DNA from: Calothrix membranacea FACHB-236
GTDB lineage: Bacteria; Cyanobacteriota; Cyanobacteriia; Cyanobacteriales; Nostocaceae
Reading direction: 5' to 3'
Assembly (NCBI RefSeq): GCF_014696315.1
Contig: NZ_JACJPX010000066.1
Coordinates: 1 to 45,526 of the forward strand
DNA: 45,526 nt
Within the stretch, counting starts at the first letter, position 1. The number at the start of each line of letters is the position of its first letter. Of this stretch, positions 1 through 6,742 are shown one piece after another. The notes beneath the pieces are model-generated. The model was not told the origin of the DNA and did not search any database. It was given only the letters and a program-made list of their open reading frames with translations. The position numbers and the translations under genes are program-made.

Positions 1-147
1 CCCCATGTTTGGGCAACAGTTACAAAATATGGTGCAATTGCTAGTTCGTTTGAAGCTGCACGCACTATTTTAACAGATTGGGGAATAAGCATTAGTCTAA
101 ACCACCACCAATGTCCACGGCTCCACAGTCAATCAGGACGTGAGTAA
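1..147 (+). pseudogene. possible truncated transposase fragment (partial at window edge)
   Basis: Frame 1 is open from the first base to a stop at 145-147 and has no start. The first ~32 residues (P-H-V-W-A-T-V-T-K-Y-G..., then an F-E-A-A-R helix and D-W-G-I-S-I-S) read like the region before the catalytic core of some IS transposases. The last ~15 residues are only the complement of the oppositely oriented gene that ends at 92. This would fit a transposase broken off near position 90-100 and joined to prophage sequence. The family is not identified and the fragment may be spurious. Confidence 0.25.
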
Positions 148-892
148 ATGCTGACAAGTCACATTTGTATTTAGCTCGTGCGTTTATATATTCCGCAGAT
201 CTCTTCCCATGTTTTGACAAAACTGCCTGCGACTCTAAGCGTCTCTTCTCAACTATTTTGTAGGCATTGCTTTTATTAAACTTGCAAACCTGATAGCTCC
301 TGATTCTGTCCTGGATTAACTGGGGCAGCTCATTACCATTTTCATCAGTAAACTTGGACTTAAGACTTGCTCTTACACCTTTCTGCTTAACCAAATCAAA
401 TAGTTCGGTGCGACCAGCCATTAAATCATTTACCAGTGTCTCGTGGTACTCAATCAAAAAATCTTCATTGACTTTGTACTTTAGACACTTAACATTCTGA
501 ATATAATAACCGTCGCTCTCTACTAATCCAGTTGACTTTAACCAACTCATATCCGCTTTGCGAAAGTATTGTTGGATAAATGGGTAGGGCAAGGGAATGA
601 ATTCTATTCTATTGCCGCTTGCTATCAAGTGATAAAGCAATTGAGAAGTATCTGTAAGAGCATTGGCGGGGCATCCAGATAGCTTTCCTTCTAATAGCTC
701 TCTTGCCCCTTCTGTGACCACCAATCGCTTTGCAGGACGGGCTTCTCCCTTATAAGTACCTGCCCTAGATTTGGCTTGTGTCTGACACTTTTTACTAGAA
801 TTTGTTATAATGGGTGTATTACACAATTTACTGTCCTTTTTGGTTTCCCCCTGTAGTTTACCGCTGCTGGGGGTCTTGTTTTGATTAGTCAT
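92..892 (-). CDS. hypothetical protein, possible winged-helix replication-type protein
   Basis: 266 aa, family not recognised. The first ~70 residues are polar, Lys/Ser/Thr-rich and probably disordered. Residues ~80-150 alternate helix and strand around F-R-K-A-D-M-S-W-L-K, G-L-V and Y-Y-I-Q-N, which resembles the winged-helix part of some phage or plasmid replication initiators; that is inference only. The rest is helical and basic. The start lies 3 bp after the stop of the ribbon-helix-helix gene, so the two form an operon on the minus strand. The C-terminus (G-G-G-L-D) meets a possible transposase remnant, so the gene may be truncated. Confidence 0.55.
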   Translation of the reverse strand: MTNQNKTPSSGKLQGETKKDSKLCNTPIITNSSKKCQTQAKSRAGTYKGEARPAKRLVVTEGARELLEGKLSGCPANALTDTSQLLYHLIASGNRIEFIPLPYPFIQQYFRKADMSWLKSTGLVESDGYYIQNVKCLKYKVNEDFLIEYHETLVNDLMAGRTELFDLVKQKGVRASLKSKFTDENGNELPQLIQDRIRSYQVCKFNKSNAYKIVEKRRLESQAVLSKHGKRSAEYINARAKYKCDLSAFTHVLIDCGAVDIGGGLD

Positions 893-895
893 TAT

Positions 896-1048
896 TTACT
901 GCCCTTTAGCTTTTAAATAAAAATCTATTGCCTGTCTTACTAACTCAGCAGAGTTACAATTATTGCCTTCAGCTAGCTTTATAACTTTAGCCATTAATTC
1001 TTCTGACATTCTGACTGTCAATCTAGTTTTCTTGTCACCTTGTCTCAT
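896..1048 (-). CDS. ribbon-helix-helix (CopG/Arc-type) DNA-binding protein
   Basis: 50 aa. The sequence has the shape of a ribbon-helix-helix protein: a strand T-R-L-T-V-R-M-S, a first helix E-E-L-M-A-K-V-I-K-L-A-E, a turn G-N-N-C-N-S-A, and a second helix E-L-V-R-Q-A-I-D-F-Y-L. Such proteins bind DNA as dimers through the strand and often repress their own operon. The ATG at 1048 has GGAG nine bases upstream; an in-frame ATG at 1063 is less likely because that GGAG would lie inside it. It precedes the 266-aa gene by 3 bp. An inverted repeat ACTACA/TGTAGT at 1112-1135, just upstream, is a plausible operator. Confidence 0.75.
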   Translation of the reverse strand: MRQGDKKTRLTVRMSEELMAKVIKLAEGNNCNSAELVRQAIDFYLKAKGQ

Positions 1049-1485
1049 ACAAGAAATCTCCATTTACATATAACTATTCTAAAAAGATTTCCTTGTTAAT
1101 GGCTGCCAATTACTACAAATGTAATTGAGTGTAGTTCATCTTATTTAATTAATACATAAGTTTTACTCATCTATTAATTTTAAGTAATAGAAATAGTTCG
1201 TACAGGATTGGCTATTAGCAGAGGGCTAAAAAAGTGAAACGAAAAACGTTTTTACCTGTAAGCCTTACAGTGTATAGGTTCTAGATAAAAGTATGTTTAG
1301 TTATACCCCCCCCAAGGAAACCAGGAGGGAAGACCCGGGGAACCACGGGAAGGCCAGGGAGAGAGACACACAACCAGGAACCCAGCGCGTTTATATATTT
1401 AATTAATAAAAAATTTTATATACGATTTTTTTCCCCGTAGAAATTTATCTACGGGGTGGGCTGTGACGCATTCCTTTTAAGGAAC
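1049..1485. other. non-coding early region of the prophage
   Basis: No gene is visible. It holds, left to right: the promoter side of the ribbon-helix-helix gene with ACTACA/TGTAGT at 1112-1135; AT-rich sequence with TTAATTAAT runs; a 12-bp palindrome AAAAACGTTTTT at 1242-1253; a sharply GC/purine-rich tract with a run of eight C at 1306-1389; then AT-rich sequence ending in a perfect hairpin at 1433-1456. A regulatory RNA or replication origin is possible but nothing proves it. Confidence 0.5.
1433..1456. other. perfect 9-bp hairpin downstream of repressor gene
   Basis: CCCCGTAGA and TCTACGGGG flank a 6-base loop. It lies 30 bp beyond the stop of the 351-aa repressor-like gene. Read in that gene's direction the stem is followed by A residues rather than T, so it is not a classic intrinsic terminator for it. 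It may stabilise the 3' end of the mRNA or bind a protein. Confidence 0.6.
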
Positions 1486-2541
1486 TCATGGAACTTGTTG
1501 AATTGTCAGGATATCACCAGGAGAGCAGCCATAAACCTCACATATTCGCTTCATAGCTGCCTTACTGGGGTAAGCGTATCTATCATCAAATAGTTGATAA
1601 GCGGTTGCCCTACAGAAGCCCGTTCGCTGCTTGAATCTATATGCTGTTGTATCCCCTGCCTGTGTTGCTATGTTTTGAATATTGTTGATTACTTCAAAAC
1701 CATTAGTGCTGTGATTTAGCACTATCCCATCTCCCCTATCACTAGTGCTGTGATTTAGCACTACTTCATCCTCACTATCACTAGTGCTGTGACTTAGCAC
1801 TAATTCATCTCTCATCTCGAAATCACTTGTACTACTCGCTGGTAATACTTCTACCGAGTTGCTTGCAGTGCGATCGCTTTCTTCCAGTGGTTGTTCTTCA
1901 GGGAGTATATTGCACACTTCGTTAACTTCTTCCTCCTGATGTTGCAGGTCATCACTTGTGTTGTCTTCAGAATCCTGTGACTGTTCCTTCATAGCGTCAA
2001 GTTTGCGCTGTAAGTAATCAACTTCCATTTCATTAAGATCCACAGCCCAGACTTGAATCCAGAACTCATCATTCTGGGTTGCCTGCTGATTATTCATTTC
2101 CTTCTCTTCATTCATTGAGGAGCCATCTGGAGGCTCTAGAACAGACCGTAATACATCTCGACCCCGTACAGCACGTTCATCATTAAACTTCTGTCCTGGG
2201 GGCATTAATTCAACCTCTCCTGAGTAGTAATCTTTCATTGTCTTAAAAGCAGCTAAAACCACTTCATGTAAATTATCTGGAATCAGCTCCTTGCTGTACA
2301 TTTCTTGCCCCTTGTGTGCCTCATTATAAAAATCAACAAAGCAGTTAGCGATGTCCCGTGAATCTAATACTTCGCGTGGAATATTCAATTCTTCCTTTGT
2401 GAAGCCAGCCGCAGATAGGTCACTATAAAAGGCATCACTCACAGCAGTCATTTCAAGGTAGCAGTCCTTAAGATAATCTAGCCGTTCTTTGTTAATAAAA
2501 TAAATATTATTTGTCCGTGAATATTCAACTACAGCAACCAT
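1486..2541 (-). CDS. phage repressor-like protein with C-terminal HTH (XRE type)
   Basis: 351 aa. The C-terminal ~50 residues (F-K-Q-R-T-G-F-C-R-A-T-A-Y-Q-L-F ... G-C-S-P-G-D-I-L) form a Cro/C1-type helix-turn-helix. The N-terminal ~120 residues are mostly helical and of unknown family. The middle is acidic and low-complexity, with three 13-residue repeats (V-L-N-H-S-T-S-D core). The HTH lies at the C-terminus, unlike lambda CI. The gene diverges from a small Cro-like gene and its promoter carries a palindromic operator, so it is inferred to be the lysogeny repressor. At DNA level the repeats contain inverted repeats described separately. Confidence 0.7.
   Translation of the reverse strand: MVAVVEYSRTNNIYFINKERLDYLKDCYLEMTAVSDAFYSDLSAAGFTKEELNIPREVLDSRDIANCFVDFYNEAHKGQEMYSKELIPDNLHEVVLAAFKTMKDYYSGEVELMPPGQKFNDERAVRGRDVLRSVLEPPDGSSMNEEKEMNNQQATQNDEFWIQVWAVDLNEMEVDYLQRKLDAMKEQSQDSEDNTSDDLQHQEEEVNEVCNILPEEQPLEESDRTASNSVEVLPASSTSDFEMRDELVLSHSTSDSEDEVVLNHSTSDRGDGIVLNHSTNGFEVINNIQNIATQAGDTTAYRFKQRTGFCRATAYQLFDDRYAYPSKAAMKRICEVYGCSPGDILTIQQVP
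1704..1802. repeat. three 39-bp tandem repeats, each with a perfect inverted repeat
   Basis: TAGTGCT-7 nt-AGCACTA occurs at 1704-1724, 1743-1763 and 1782-1802, exactly 39 bp apart, inside the repressor-like coding region. The 7-nt spacers are nearly identical. The units encode 13-residue protein repeats, and each could also form a hairpin or serve as a protein-binding site. Confidence 0.85.
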
Positions 2542-2564
2542 ATTTAATCCTTTAATCTATTCAA

Positions 2565-2581
2565 CTATACTTTTAGTATAG
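2565..2581. promoter_or_regulatory. operator palindrome, repressor side
   Basis: CTATACT-TTT-AGTATAG is a perfect palindrome with 7-bp arms. It covers the -10 box of the minus-strand promoter, so a protein bound here would block the repressor-like gene. A near-identical site lies 55 bp away over the other promoter. Confidence 0.75.
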
Positions 2582-2604
2582 CGCATTAAAAAACCTATTA
2601 ACAA
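2575..2604 (-). promoter_or_regulatory. promoter of the repressor-like gene
   Basis: On the minus strand, TTGTTA (2599-2604) and TATACT (2575-2580) are separated by 18 bp. The -35 box overlaps that of the divergent promoter, so the two are arranged back to back. Confidence 0.6.
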
Positions 2605-2626
2605 GGTTGAGAAATAATGCTATACT
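2598..2626 (+). promoter_or_regulatory. promoter of the Cro-like gene
   Basis: TTAACA (2598-2603) and TATACT (2621-2626) are separated by 17 bp and lead to a gene with AGGAG before its ATG. The -10 box lies inside the second operator. Confidence 0.65.
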
Positions 2627-2636
2627 AAAGATATAG
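2620..2636. promoter_or_regulatory. operator palindrome, Cro side
   Basis: CTATACT-AAA-GATATAG is the same palindrome with one mismatched arm position. It covers the rightward -10 box. Paired with the perfect site at 2565-2581, this is the layout of a lysis-lysogeny switch. Confidence 0.7.
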
Positions 2637-2651
2637 TTAGGAGATAAAAGT

Positions 2652-2876
2652 ATGAATGTCACGAGAGAAATAATAATAGAATTGCCAAATTTACCTAAGA
2701 GAATTAAAGAAGCAAGATTAGCTTCTGGTAAAGGCCCCAAGGAGATAGCAGAGGCTGCAGGGATATCAGAAATCTATTTATTTAGGCTAGAAGCAAATAA
2801 GTACAAAAACATCCCAGAGGCTACGCTAAGGAAATTAGAAGCCGCATTAAATGTTGATTTCGGAGCCAACTTCTAA
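2652..2876 (+). CDS. Cro-like HTH protein (XRE family)
   Basis: 74 aa. After a short strand-forming N-terminus, residues ~15-70 are a five-helix Cro/C1-type domain (L-P-K-R-I-K-E-A-R, then K-E-I-A-E-A-A-G-I-S, E-I-Y-L-F-R-L-E, then L-R-K-L-E-A-A-L-N-V). A clear AGGAG lies 8 bases before the ATG. It diverges from the repressor-like gene across overlapping promoters. The role of early-gene or anti-repressor regulator is inferred from this position. Confidence 0.8.
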   Translation: MNVTREIIIELPNLPKRIKEARLASGKGPKEIAEAAGISEIYLFRLEANKYKNIPEATLRKLEAALNVDFGANF

Positions 2877-2881
2877 GAATT

Positions 2882-3064
2882 ATGATTCTTTACTTTGATG
2901 GTTTTGGGTTGTCAGAAGAAGAGATGGATTCACTAGCTCCTGTTGTTGAGTTCTTAGCAATTTTCCCGCCCTTTGCTGAAGAGAATAAAATTATTTTTTC
3001 TAATGGTTACGTGTGGCTGAATAATGGAGAGCTATTCTATTCAACTATCACTTTAAACGACTAA
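2882..3064 (+). CDS. small hypothetical protein
   Basis: 60 aa, acidic, not recognised. It starts 5 bp after the Cro-like gene's stop and has no clear ribosome-binding site, so it is probably translated by coupling. It is rich in aromatic and hydrophobic residues (F-L-A-I-F-P-P-F, G-Y-V-W-L) with no membrane segment. The position suggests an early phage gene. Confidence 0.55.
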   Translation: MILYFDGFGLSEEEMDSLAPVVEFLAIFPPFAEENKIIFSNGYVWLNNGELFYSTITLND

Positions 3065-3120
3065 TTTACATTGTTGAAATGGCAATTGTGGGATAATAAG
3101 TCATTGCTGAGGGATGAGTT

Positions 3121-3432
3121 ATGAAACCACCTAAAAAAGATTATCTTCTTGATAGCCCTGACAAATTAATTCAAGAGCATCGCGCTATTTTACAGAAATT
3201 GCAAGAAGAGATCAATAATCAATTGGAGTTTTATGAGGTGGCAACAGAAAAGTTTCAAGACAATACAACTATGAAAATACTGGTTGTGAAAGCAGTAACT
3301 AAATCGCTAAATCAAAAGTTATTCGATGCGCTGGTTGATTCAACCGCTGTTGAAAGCCGCGCACGCGATGTAGAGGATGCAAACACGAGGAGAATTCTAC
3401 ATGGTAATGGTTCTGGGTCGGAATTACACTGA
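3121..3432 (+). CDS. hypothetical coiled-coil protein
   Basis: 103 aa, not recognised. Residues ~12-85 are charged and helical (L-I-Q-E-H-R-A-I-L-Q-K-L-Q-E-E-I-N), consistent with a coiled coil. The start has GAGGGATGAG upstream. Its last 32 bases overlap the next gene in another frame, as in compact phage operons. Confidence 0.55.
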   Translation: MKPPKKDYLLDSPDKLIQEHRAILQKLQEEINNQLEFYEVATEKFQDNTTMKILVVKAVTKSLNQKLFDALVDSTAVESRARDVEDANTRRILHGNGSGSELH

Positions 3433-3691
3433 AATACTTGAAGAACATCTTGCAGAAGTAGTTAACAGGCTAAACCAGTTTGTTAAAGAACTTGCCGCTA
3501 TTGACCATAAACTATCTGATGCTCGTTCTCAATCGTTGTGGAGCCTTGCAGATGACATTCAGGGACGATTAGCGTATGTAGTGATTGAAACGGATGATGA
3601 GAAGACTTTAGGGCATGAACGCAGCAAACTTGTAGAGGTTGCTAATCGACTAAGGTGGGCATTCTCTCTCCTTGAACCTTATCAAAGCTGA
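3401..3691 (+). CDS. hypothetical helical protein
   Basis: 96 aa, not recognised. The ATG at 3401 was chosen over an upstream one at 3377 because GAGGAG lies 8 bases before it. The protein is almost entirely helical (I-L-E-E-H-L-A-E-V-V-N-R-L-N, then A-A-I-D-H-K-L, then K-L-V-E-V-A-N-R-L). It overlaps the preceding coiled-coil gene by 32 bp and ends at a short hairpin (3687-3701). Confidence 0.55.
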   Translation: MVMVLGRNYTEILEEHLAEVVNRLNQFVKELAAIDHKLSDARSQSLWSLADDIQGRLAYVVIETDDEKTLGHERSKLVEVANRLRWAFSLLEPYQS

Positions 3692-3738
3692 ACCGTTCAG
3701 CGGCTTAATTTATATTTATGGTAGTAGGATTGTTCAAG

Positions 3739-3769
3739 GCTATGATGCAGATAAAGTCAGCATCATAGC
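3739..3769. terminator. hairpin between convergent genes, probable terminator
   Basis: GCTATGATGC and GCATCATAGC form a perfect 10-bp stem with an 11-base loop, between the + gene ending at 3691 and the - gene ending at 3780. Short CTTTG and CAAGG flanks give only weak U-tracts. Bidirectional termination is inferred from position. Confidence 0.6.
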
Positions 3770-3779
3770 TTTGCTGTTG

Positions 3780-4529
3780 CTATTTATTATTGGATGGGAG
3801 CGGTAAATTTTTCACCACTTCCTTGACTGCTGGCAACACGAAGCCATTAGTATCAGCTACTAAGCCAAGAACAGTAGCTATTGGCCCTAAAACATTCATA
3901 ATCTTTTTAAAAATACCTTCTTTCTGCTGTTCTGAGTATTGACCATAGCGCACAACAGCAGCTCCAATGCTGGCTTCTACTATTATCCTTAATCGCTCCG
4001 GCCCACCAATCTTATAATGCCTTATAGCAGAGCAAATTTCTTCAAGACGCACAACCAGATATTCTTTTATATCATTACTTAAGTCAGATATTACTACTTC
4101 CTGCAAAAGAGATTCGCACTGCTTTAGATATTCATGCAATTGCTCATCTGTTAACTCTGGCTCTGGTTGTTCTTGATCAAGAAAATTAGCACATGAATGA
4201 AGAATAAGAGATAAATTTCTACCTTCAATAAAGCTTTTTAACGTCTGCCATAAGCCATCTAAAGGATTACATGTAATTAGATAATATTGAATTTCCTGTA
4301 TACCCTTTACATATATTTCAATACCATCAACATTCTTTAAAAGTTTGATCTTTTTTTCTACTTCCGCTAGCAGGTCAAAAATATCTATCAAAAAGTATTT
4401 ATTTGATTCTGGGTCTTTGACTCCAAATGCTCTAGCAAGCACTAGATAGGTGAATTCGTTAGGGTTTCCATCAGCTAAAGCATATTGGAAAGCATCATAT
4501 AACCGCCGTGCGGCATTATTCTGTCTCAT
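3780..4529 (-). CDS. hypothetical protein, prophage cargo candidate
   Basis: 249 aa, family not recognised. The first ~200 residues are helical and fairly acidic. A hydrophobic stretch near residues 210-235 (I-M-N-V-L-G-P-I-A-T-V-L-G-L-V-A) could insert in a membrane, and the tail is short and polar. It is transcribed against the surrounding phage genes, is bounded by a hairpin, and diverges from the 358-aa gene. This is the arrangement of lysogenic-conversion (moron) genes. A role in superinfection exclusion or defence is possible but the sequence does not show it. Confidence 0.55.
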   Translation of the reverse strand: MRQNNAARRLYDAFQYALADGNPNEFTYLVLARAFGVKDPESNKYFLIDIFDLLAEVEKKIKLLKNVDGIEIYVKGIQEIQYYLITCNPLDGLWQTLKSFIEGRNLSLILHSCANFLDQEQPEPELTDEQLHEYLKQCESLLQEVVISDLSNDIKEYLVVRLEEICSAIRHYKIGGPERLRIIVEASIGAAVVRYGQYSEQQKEGIFKKIMNVLGPIATVLGLVADTNGFVLPAVKEVVKNLPLPSNNK

Positions 4530-4612
4530 GTTAGTAATATCCCCATTATGTCTGTCCTATTTTAGACCGCAAATTTCCTAAAAACCACTGAAATAGTTGC
4601 ACAGTGATTACC

Positions 4613-4642
4613 CTTTGTTCTGCTGTAATGCCTAGTTAGTAT
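4613..4642 (+). promoter_or_regulatory. promoter-like element shared with 6685-6715 (copy 1)
   Basis: CTTTGTTCTGC, 5 bases, TGCCTAGTTAG. It contains TTGTTC (4615-4620) and TAGTAT (4637-4642) 16 bp apart. It lies 34 bp before the ATG of the 358-aa gene. The same two 11-mers recur before the HTH gene at 6743. Confidence 0.6.
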
Positions 4643-4675
4643 CCATATATCAAGCAGATATTAGAGGCAAGACAT

Positions 4676-5752
4676 ATGAGTAACCAATTACAAAAACTGA
4701 AAGAGTCGGTGCTAAACCATGAACCTAGCGCTGACTCTTTTATTCTTGAGAAACTATCGGAGCTAATTGAGCAATATGATCTCAAGTGGATTCCGTCCCC
4801 TTCTGGTGGAGACGGTGCTTATTTCATCATGAGTCAGGTTGCGATCGCCAAAGGGTTGAAGGCTAGCGACTATAAAGATCACTGGGCAACCGGGAGCGAA
4901 AAAAGCTCTCAGTCAAGTTCACTAGCTGGACGAGACTTTCTACTAACTGGTGATTATCTTGCATTATTCAAGCAAAGTTGGAAGGAAATTCACGGTGAAA
5001 GTTTGGGTAGAACTGGCAACTTATATGTTGGTGACTGGAGGAGAGTTTACAGTTACCTAGTGCAAGGAAAGGGAGAAGTCGCCCGCAGTTTCCAAGAATT
5101 AGGCTCTGATGCCATCGAGTTGTCTGCTAAGAACACATACAAGCAAGAACAACTCTCTGAAGAACAGCTACAAACACAAATCCAACTCCTGATAACTTAC
5201 TCAAATCTTAAATTCAGGTTTGAGGTAGGTTCAGTAGCTGGAATATCTCCCTTTGAAGAAATCACTTACAGGAGATTTGATTTTTGTGAATTACTGCCAA
5301 AAGTTGTGCGAATCTATGAGTTAAAAGCCCATCAGCTTACGGAATCTGATCTCAAAACAACCCTGTTTGATAAGAAATATCTCCTAATCGCTGCGGAGCA
5401 ATATCAACGCCCAATTGAGTTCATATTCATTTCTCCATGTGGTTATTCTTGGGAAGCCATGAGTTATCTTGCTGATTTAACTAGAGGAACTAATCAAGTC
5501 AAGTTAGGCAGTATCCCTATCACAATCAAACTTCAACACTTATCTGAATTAGGCGATCGCATTACAAATAATATTATTAGAATCAATCCACCCCAACAAC
5601 TAATATGGTTGCAGAAACGTCTTGCCGGGTTGCCTATTATTAGCCCCCGTACACTAGCAAAACTCAAAACCAAAATTGATAGTTATTATGACTGTGGGTT
5701 GTTAAAAAATCCAAAAATTTCATTCATTAAAGACTCCGCAGCAGTTGTGTAG
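4676..5752 (+). CDS. hypothetical protein, possible PD-(D/E)XK-type nuclease
   Basis: 358 aa, no family recognised with certainty. Residues ~195-255 suggest a restriction-endonuclease-like core: a strand with D202, then P-K-V-V-R-I-Y-E215-L-K217, a helix, and the strand I-E-F-I-F-I-S. D-x12-E-x-K matches the spacing of PD-(D/E)XK nucleases, but this is inference from one short pattern. The gene sits behind the shared promoter-like element, diverges from the 249-aa gene and ends at a strong terminator, so it is a self-contained cargo unit. HIP1 octamers occur inside it. Confidence 0.5.
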   Translation: MSNQLQKLKESVLNHEPSADSFILEKLSELIEQYDLKWIPSPSGGDGAYFIMSQVAIAKGLKASDYKDHWATGSEKSSQSSSLAGRDFLLTGDYLALFKQSWKEIHGESLGRTGNLYVGDWRRVYSYLVQGKGEVARSFQELGSDAIELSAKNTYKQEQLSEEQLQTQIQLLITYSNLKFRFEVGSVAGISPFEEITYRRFDFCELLPKVVRIYELKAHQLTESDLKTTLFDKKYLLIAAEQYQRPIEFIFISPCGYSWEAMSYLADLTRGTNQVKLGSIPITIKLQHLSELGDRITNNIIRINPPQQLIWLQKRLAGLPIISPRTLAKLKTKIDSYYDCGLLKNPKISFIKDSAAVV

Positions 5753-5871
5753 TTTTGTATATCAAGCTATTATTAGGTTAATCACAAAAATATTAATAGC
5801 CACTGGAAACGGCTTTCTCTCTTCAATGGTCAAGCAGGTTAGGAATAAATCAATAGAACTATAAGCATGGG

Positions 5872-5899
5872 AAAAGCCAGGAGATATCTCCTGGCTTTC
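5872..5899. terminator. strong bidirectional terminator
   Basis: AAAGCCAGGAGAT and its exact complement form a 26-bp perfect palindrome between convergent genes, with A-run and T-run ends on both strands. It would stop transcription from the 358-aa gene and from the 74-aa gene. Confidence 0.85.
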
Positions 5900-5918
5900 T
5901 AAGTTTATATATCAATAT

Positions 5919-6143
5919 TTATTCCTCATTTTGGAGCCGCTTTTCTACCTCATCCCATGAATCATACAGCCGCCTCCAGAGTTCAGCTTCCTCCCTTTGT
6001 GCCTCGAGGAGCCTTTCAAAACCTTCTTCATCTCTCTCCTTCATATCAGTGATGAATGCTTCCAATTGATGAATTCGGCGTTGAAAGTAAGTTACACAAC
6101 CAACGACTATACCAAGAGTTGCAATGCCTGTAAGTTCCAACAT
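5919..6143 (-). CDS. small membrane-anchored coiled-coil protein
   Basis: 74 aa. Residues ~5-20 form one membrane segment (G-I-A-T-L-G-I-V-V-G-C-V-T-Y-F). A strongly charged helix with coiled-coil character follows (Q-L-E-A-F-I-T-D-M-K-E-R-D-E-E-G-F-E-R-L). This is similar in plan to the divergently encoded 154-aa protein. Spanins, holin partners and superinfection-exclusion proteins can have this layout; none can be assigned. It terminates at the palindrome at 5872-5899. Confidence 0.6.
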   Translation of the reverse strand: MLELTGIATLGIVVGCVTYFQRRIHQLEAFITDMKERDEEGFERLLEAQREEAELWRRLYDSWDEVEKRLQNEE

Positions 6144-6214
6144 AGTAAGACCTTTTTTCTTTCGATACCGTAAGACTAACCAAACTAAACCCCCACCCCA
6201 AGAGGTAATACTTT

Positions 6215-6679
6215 ATGTCCAAAAATCAAGTTGACAACCCATACTCAAATGCCATCCTTGAAGTTTCCCCTAAAACAGGGTCTTTATCCCTAACTCCTGA
6301 ACAGCAGAACAAGATTATTGATACTGTTATTTTGCAGTCTGGGGGAATAGGTTTGGGGATTATCCTGAGCATTATAGGAATATTACTAATATTTAAATGG
6401 TTGGGTGTCAGAGACGCTCTAATTGAATGGGCAAAGAAACAAAGTGTTCAGTCAGAAATGTTGAAAAGCGCTGGCGATTCTCTGGAGAGCATTTCCGAGA
6501 ACTTAACTATGTTGACGCGCCAATCCAACGAACATAATGACCGGATGCGTGAAGCCAACCTCAATACTAATCAAAAGTTAACGGAACTAGATTTCAAAGT
6601 TACTAATGTGCAGCGTGGTGTTGATGAAATCCAGTCTGACATTAAAGACTACATGAAACAAAACCCCCGCAACAGATAA
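6215..6679 (+). CDS. single-pass membrane protein with long coiled coil
   Basis: 154 aa. A polar N-terminus (~42 residues) is followed by one long membrane segment at ~43-64 (G-G-I-G-L-G-I-I-L-S-I-I-G-I-L-L-I-F) and a C-terminal helix of ~85 residues with heptad character (L-E-S-I-S-E-N-L-T-M-L-T-R-Q...). AAGAGG lies upstream of the ATG. It lies just before the packaging genes and diverges from another small membrane/coiled-coil gene, so a lysis or membrane-exclusion function is plausible but unproven. Confidence 0.6.
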   Translation: MSKNQVDNPYSNAILEVSPKTGSLSLTPEQQNKIIDTVILQSGGIGLGIILSIIGILLIFKWLGVRDALIEWAKKQSVQSEMLKSAGDSLESISENLTMLTRQSNEHNDRMREANLNTNQKLTELDFKVTNVQRGVDEIQSDIKDYMKQNPRNR

Positions 6680-6684
6680 TTTAC

Positions 6685-6715
6685 TCTTTGTTCTGCCCGT
6701 GTTGCCTAGTTAGAC
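6685..6715 (+). promoter_or_regulatory. promoter-like element shared with 4613-4642 (copy 2)
   Basis: CTTTGTTCTGC, 6 bases, TGCCTAGTTAG. Here TTGTTC (6687-6692) and TAGACT (6710-6715) are 17 bp apart. It lies 28 bp before the ATG of the HTH gene, much as in copy 1. Confidence 0.6.
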
Positions 6716-6742
6716 TAATTCTATAAACCTATACGAACTAAT

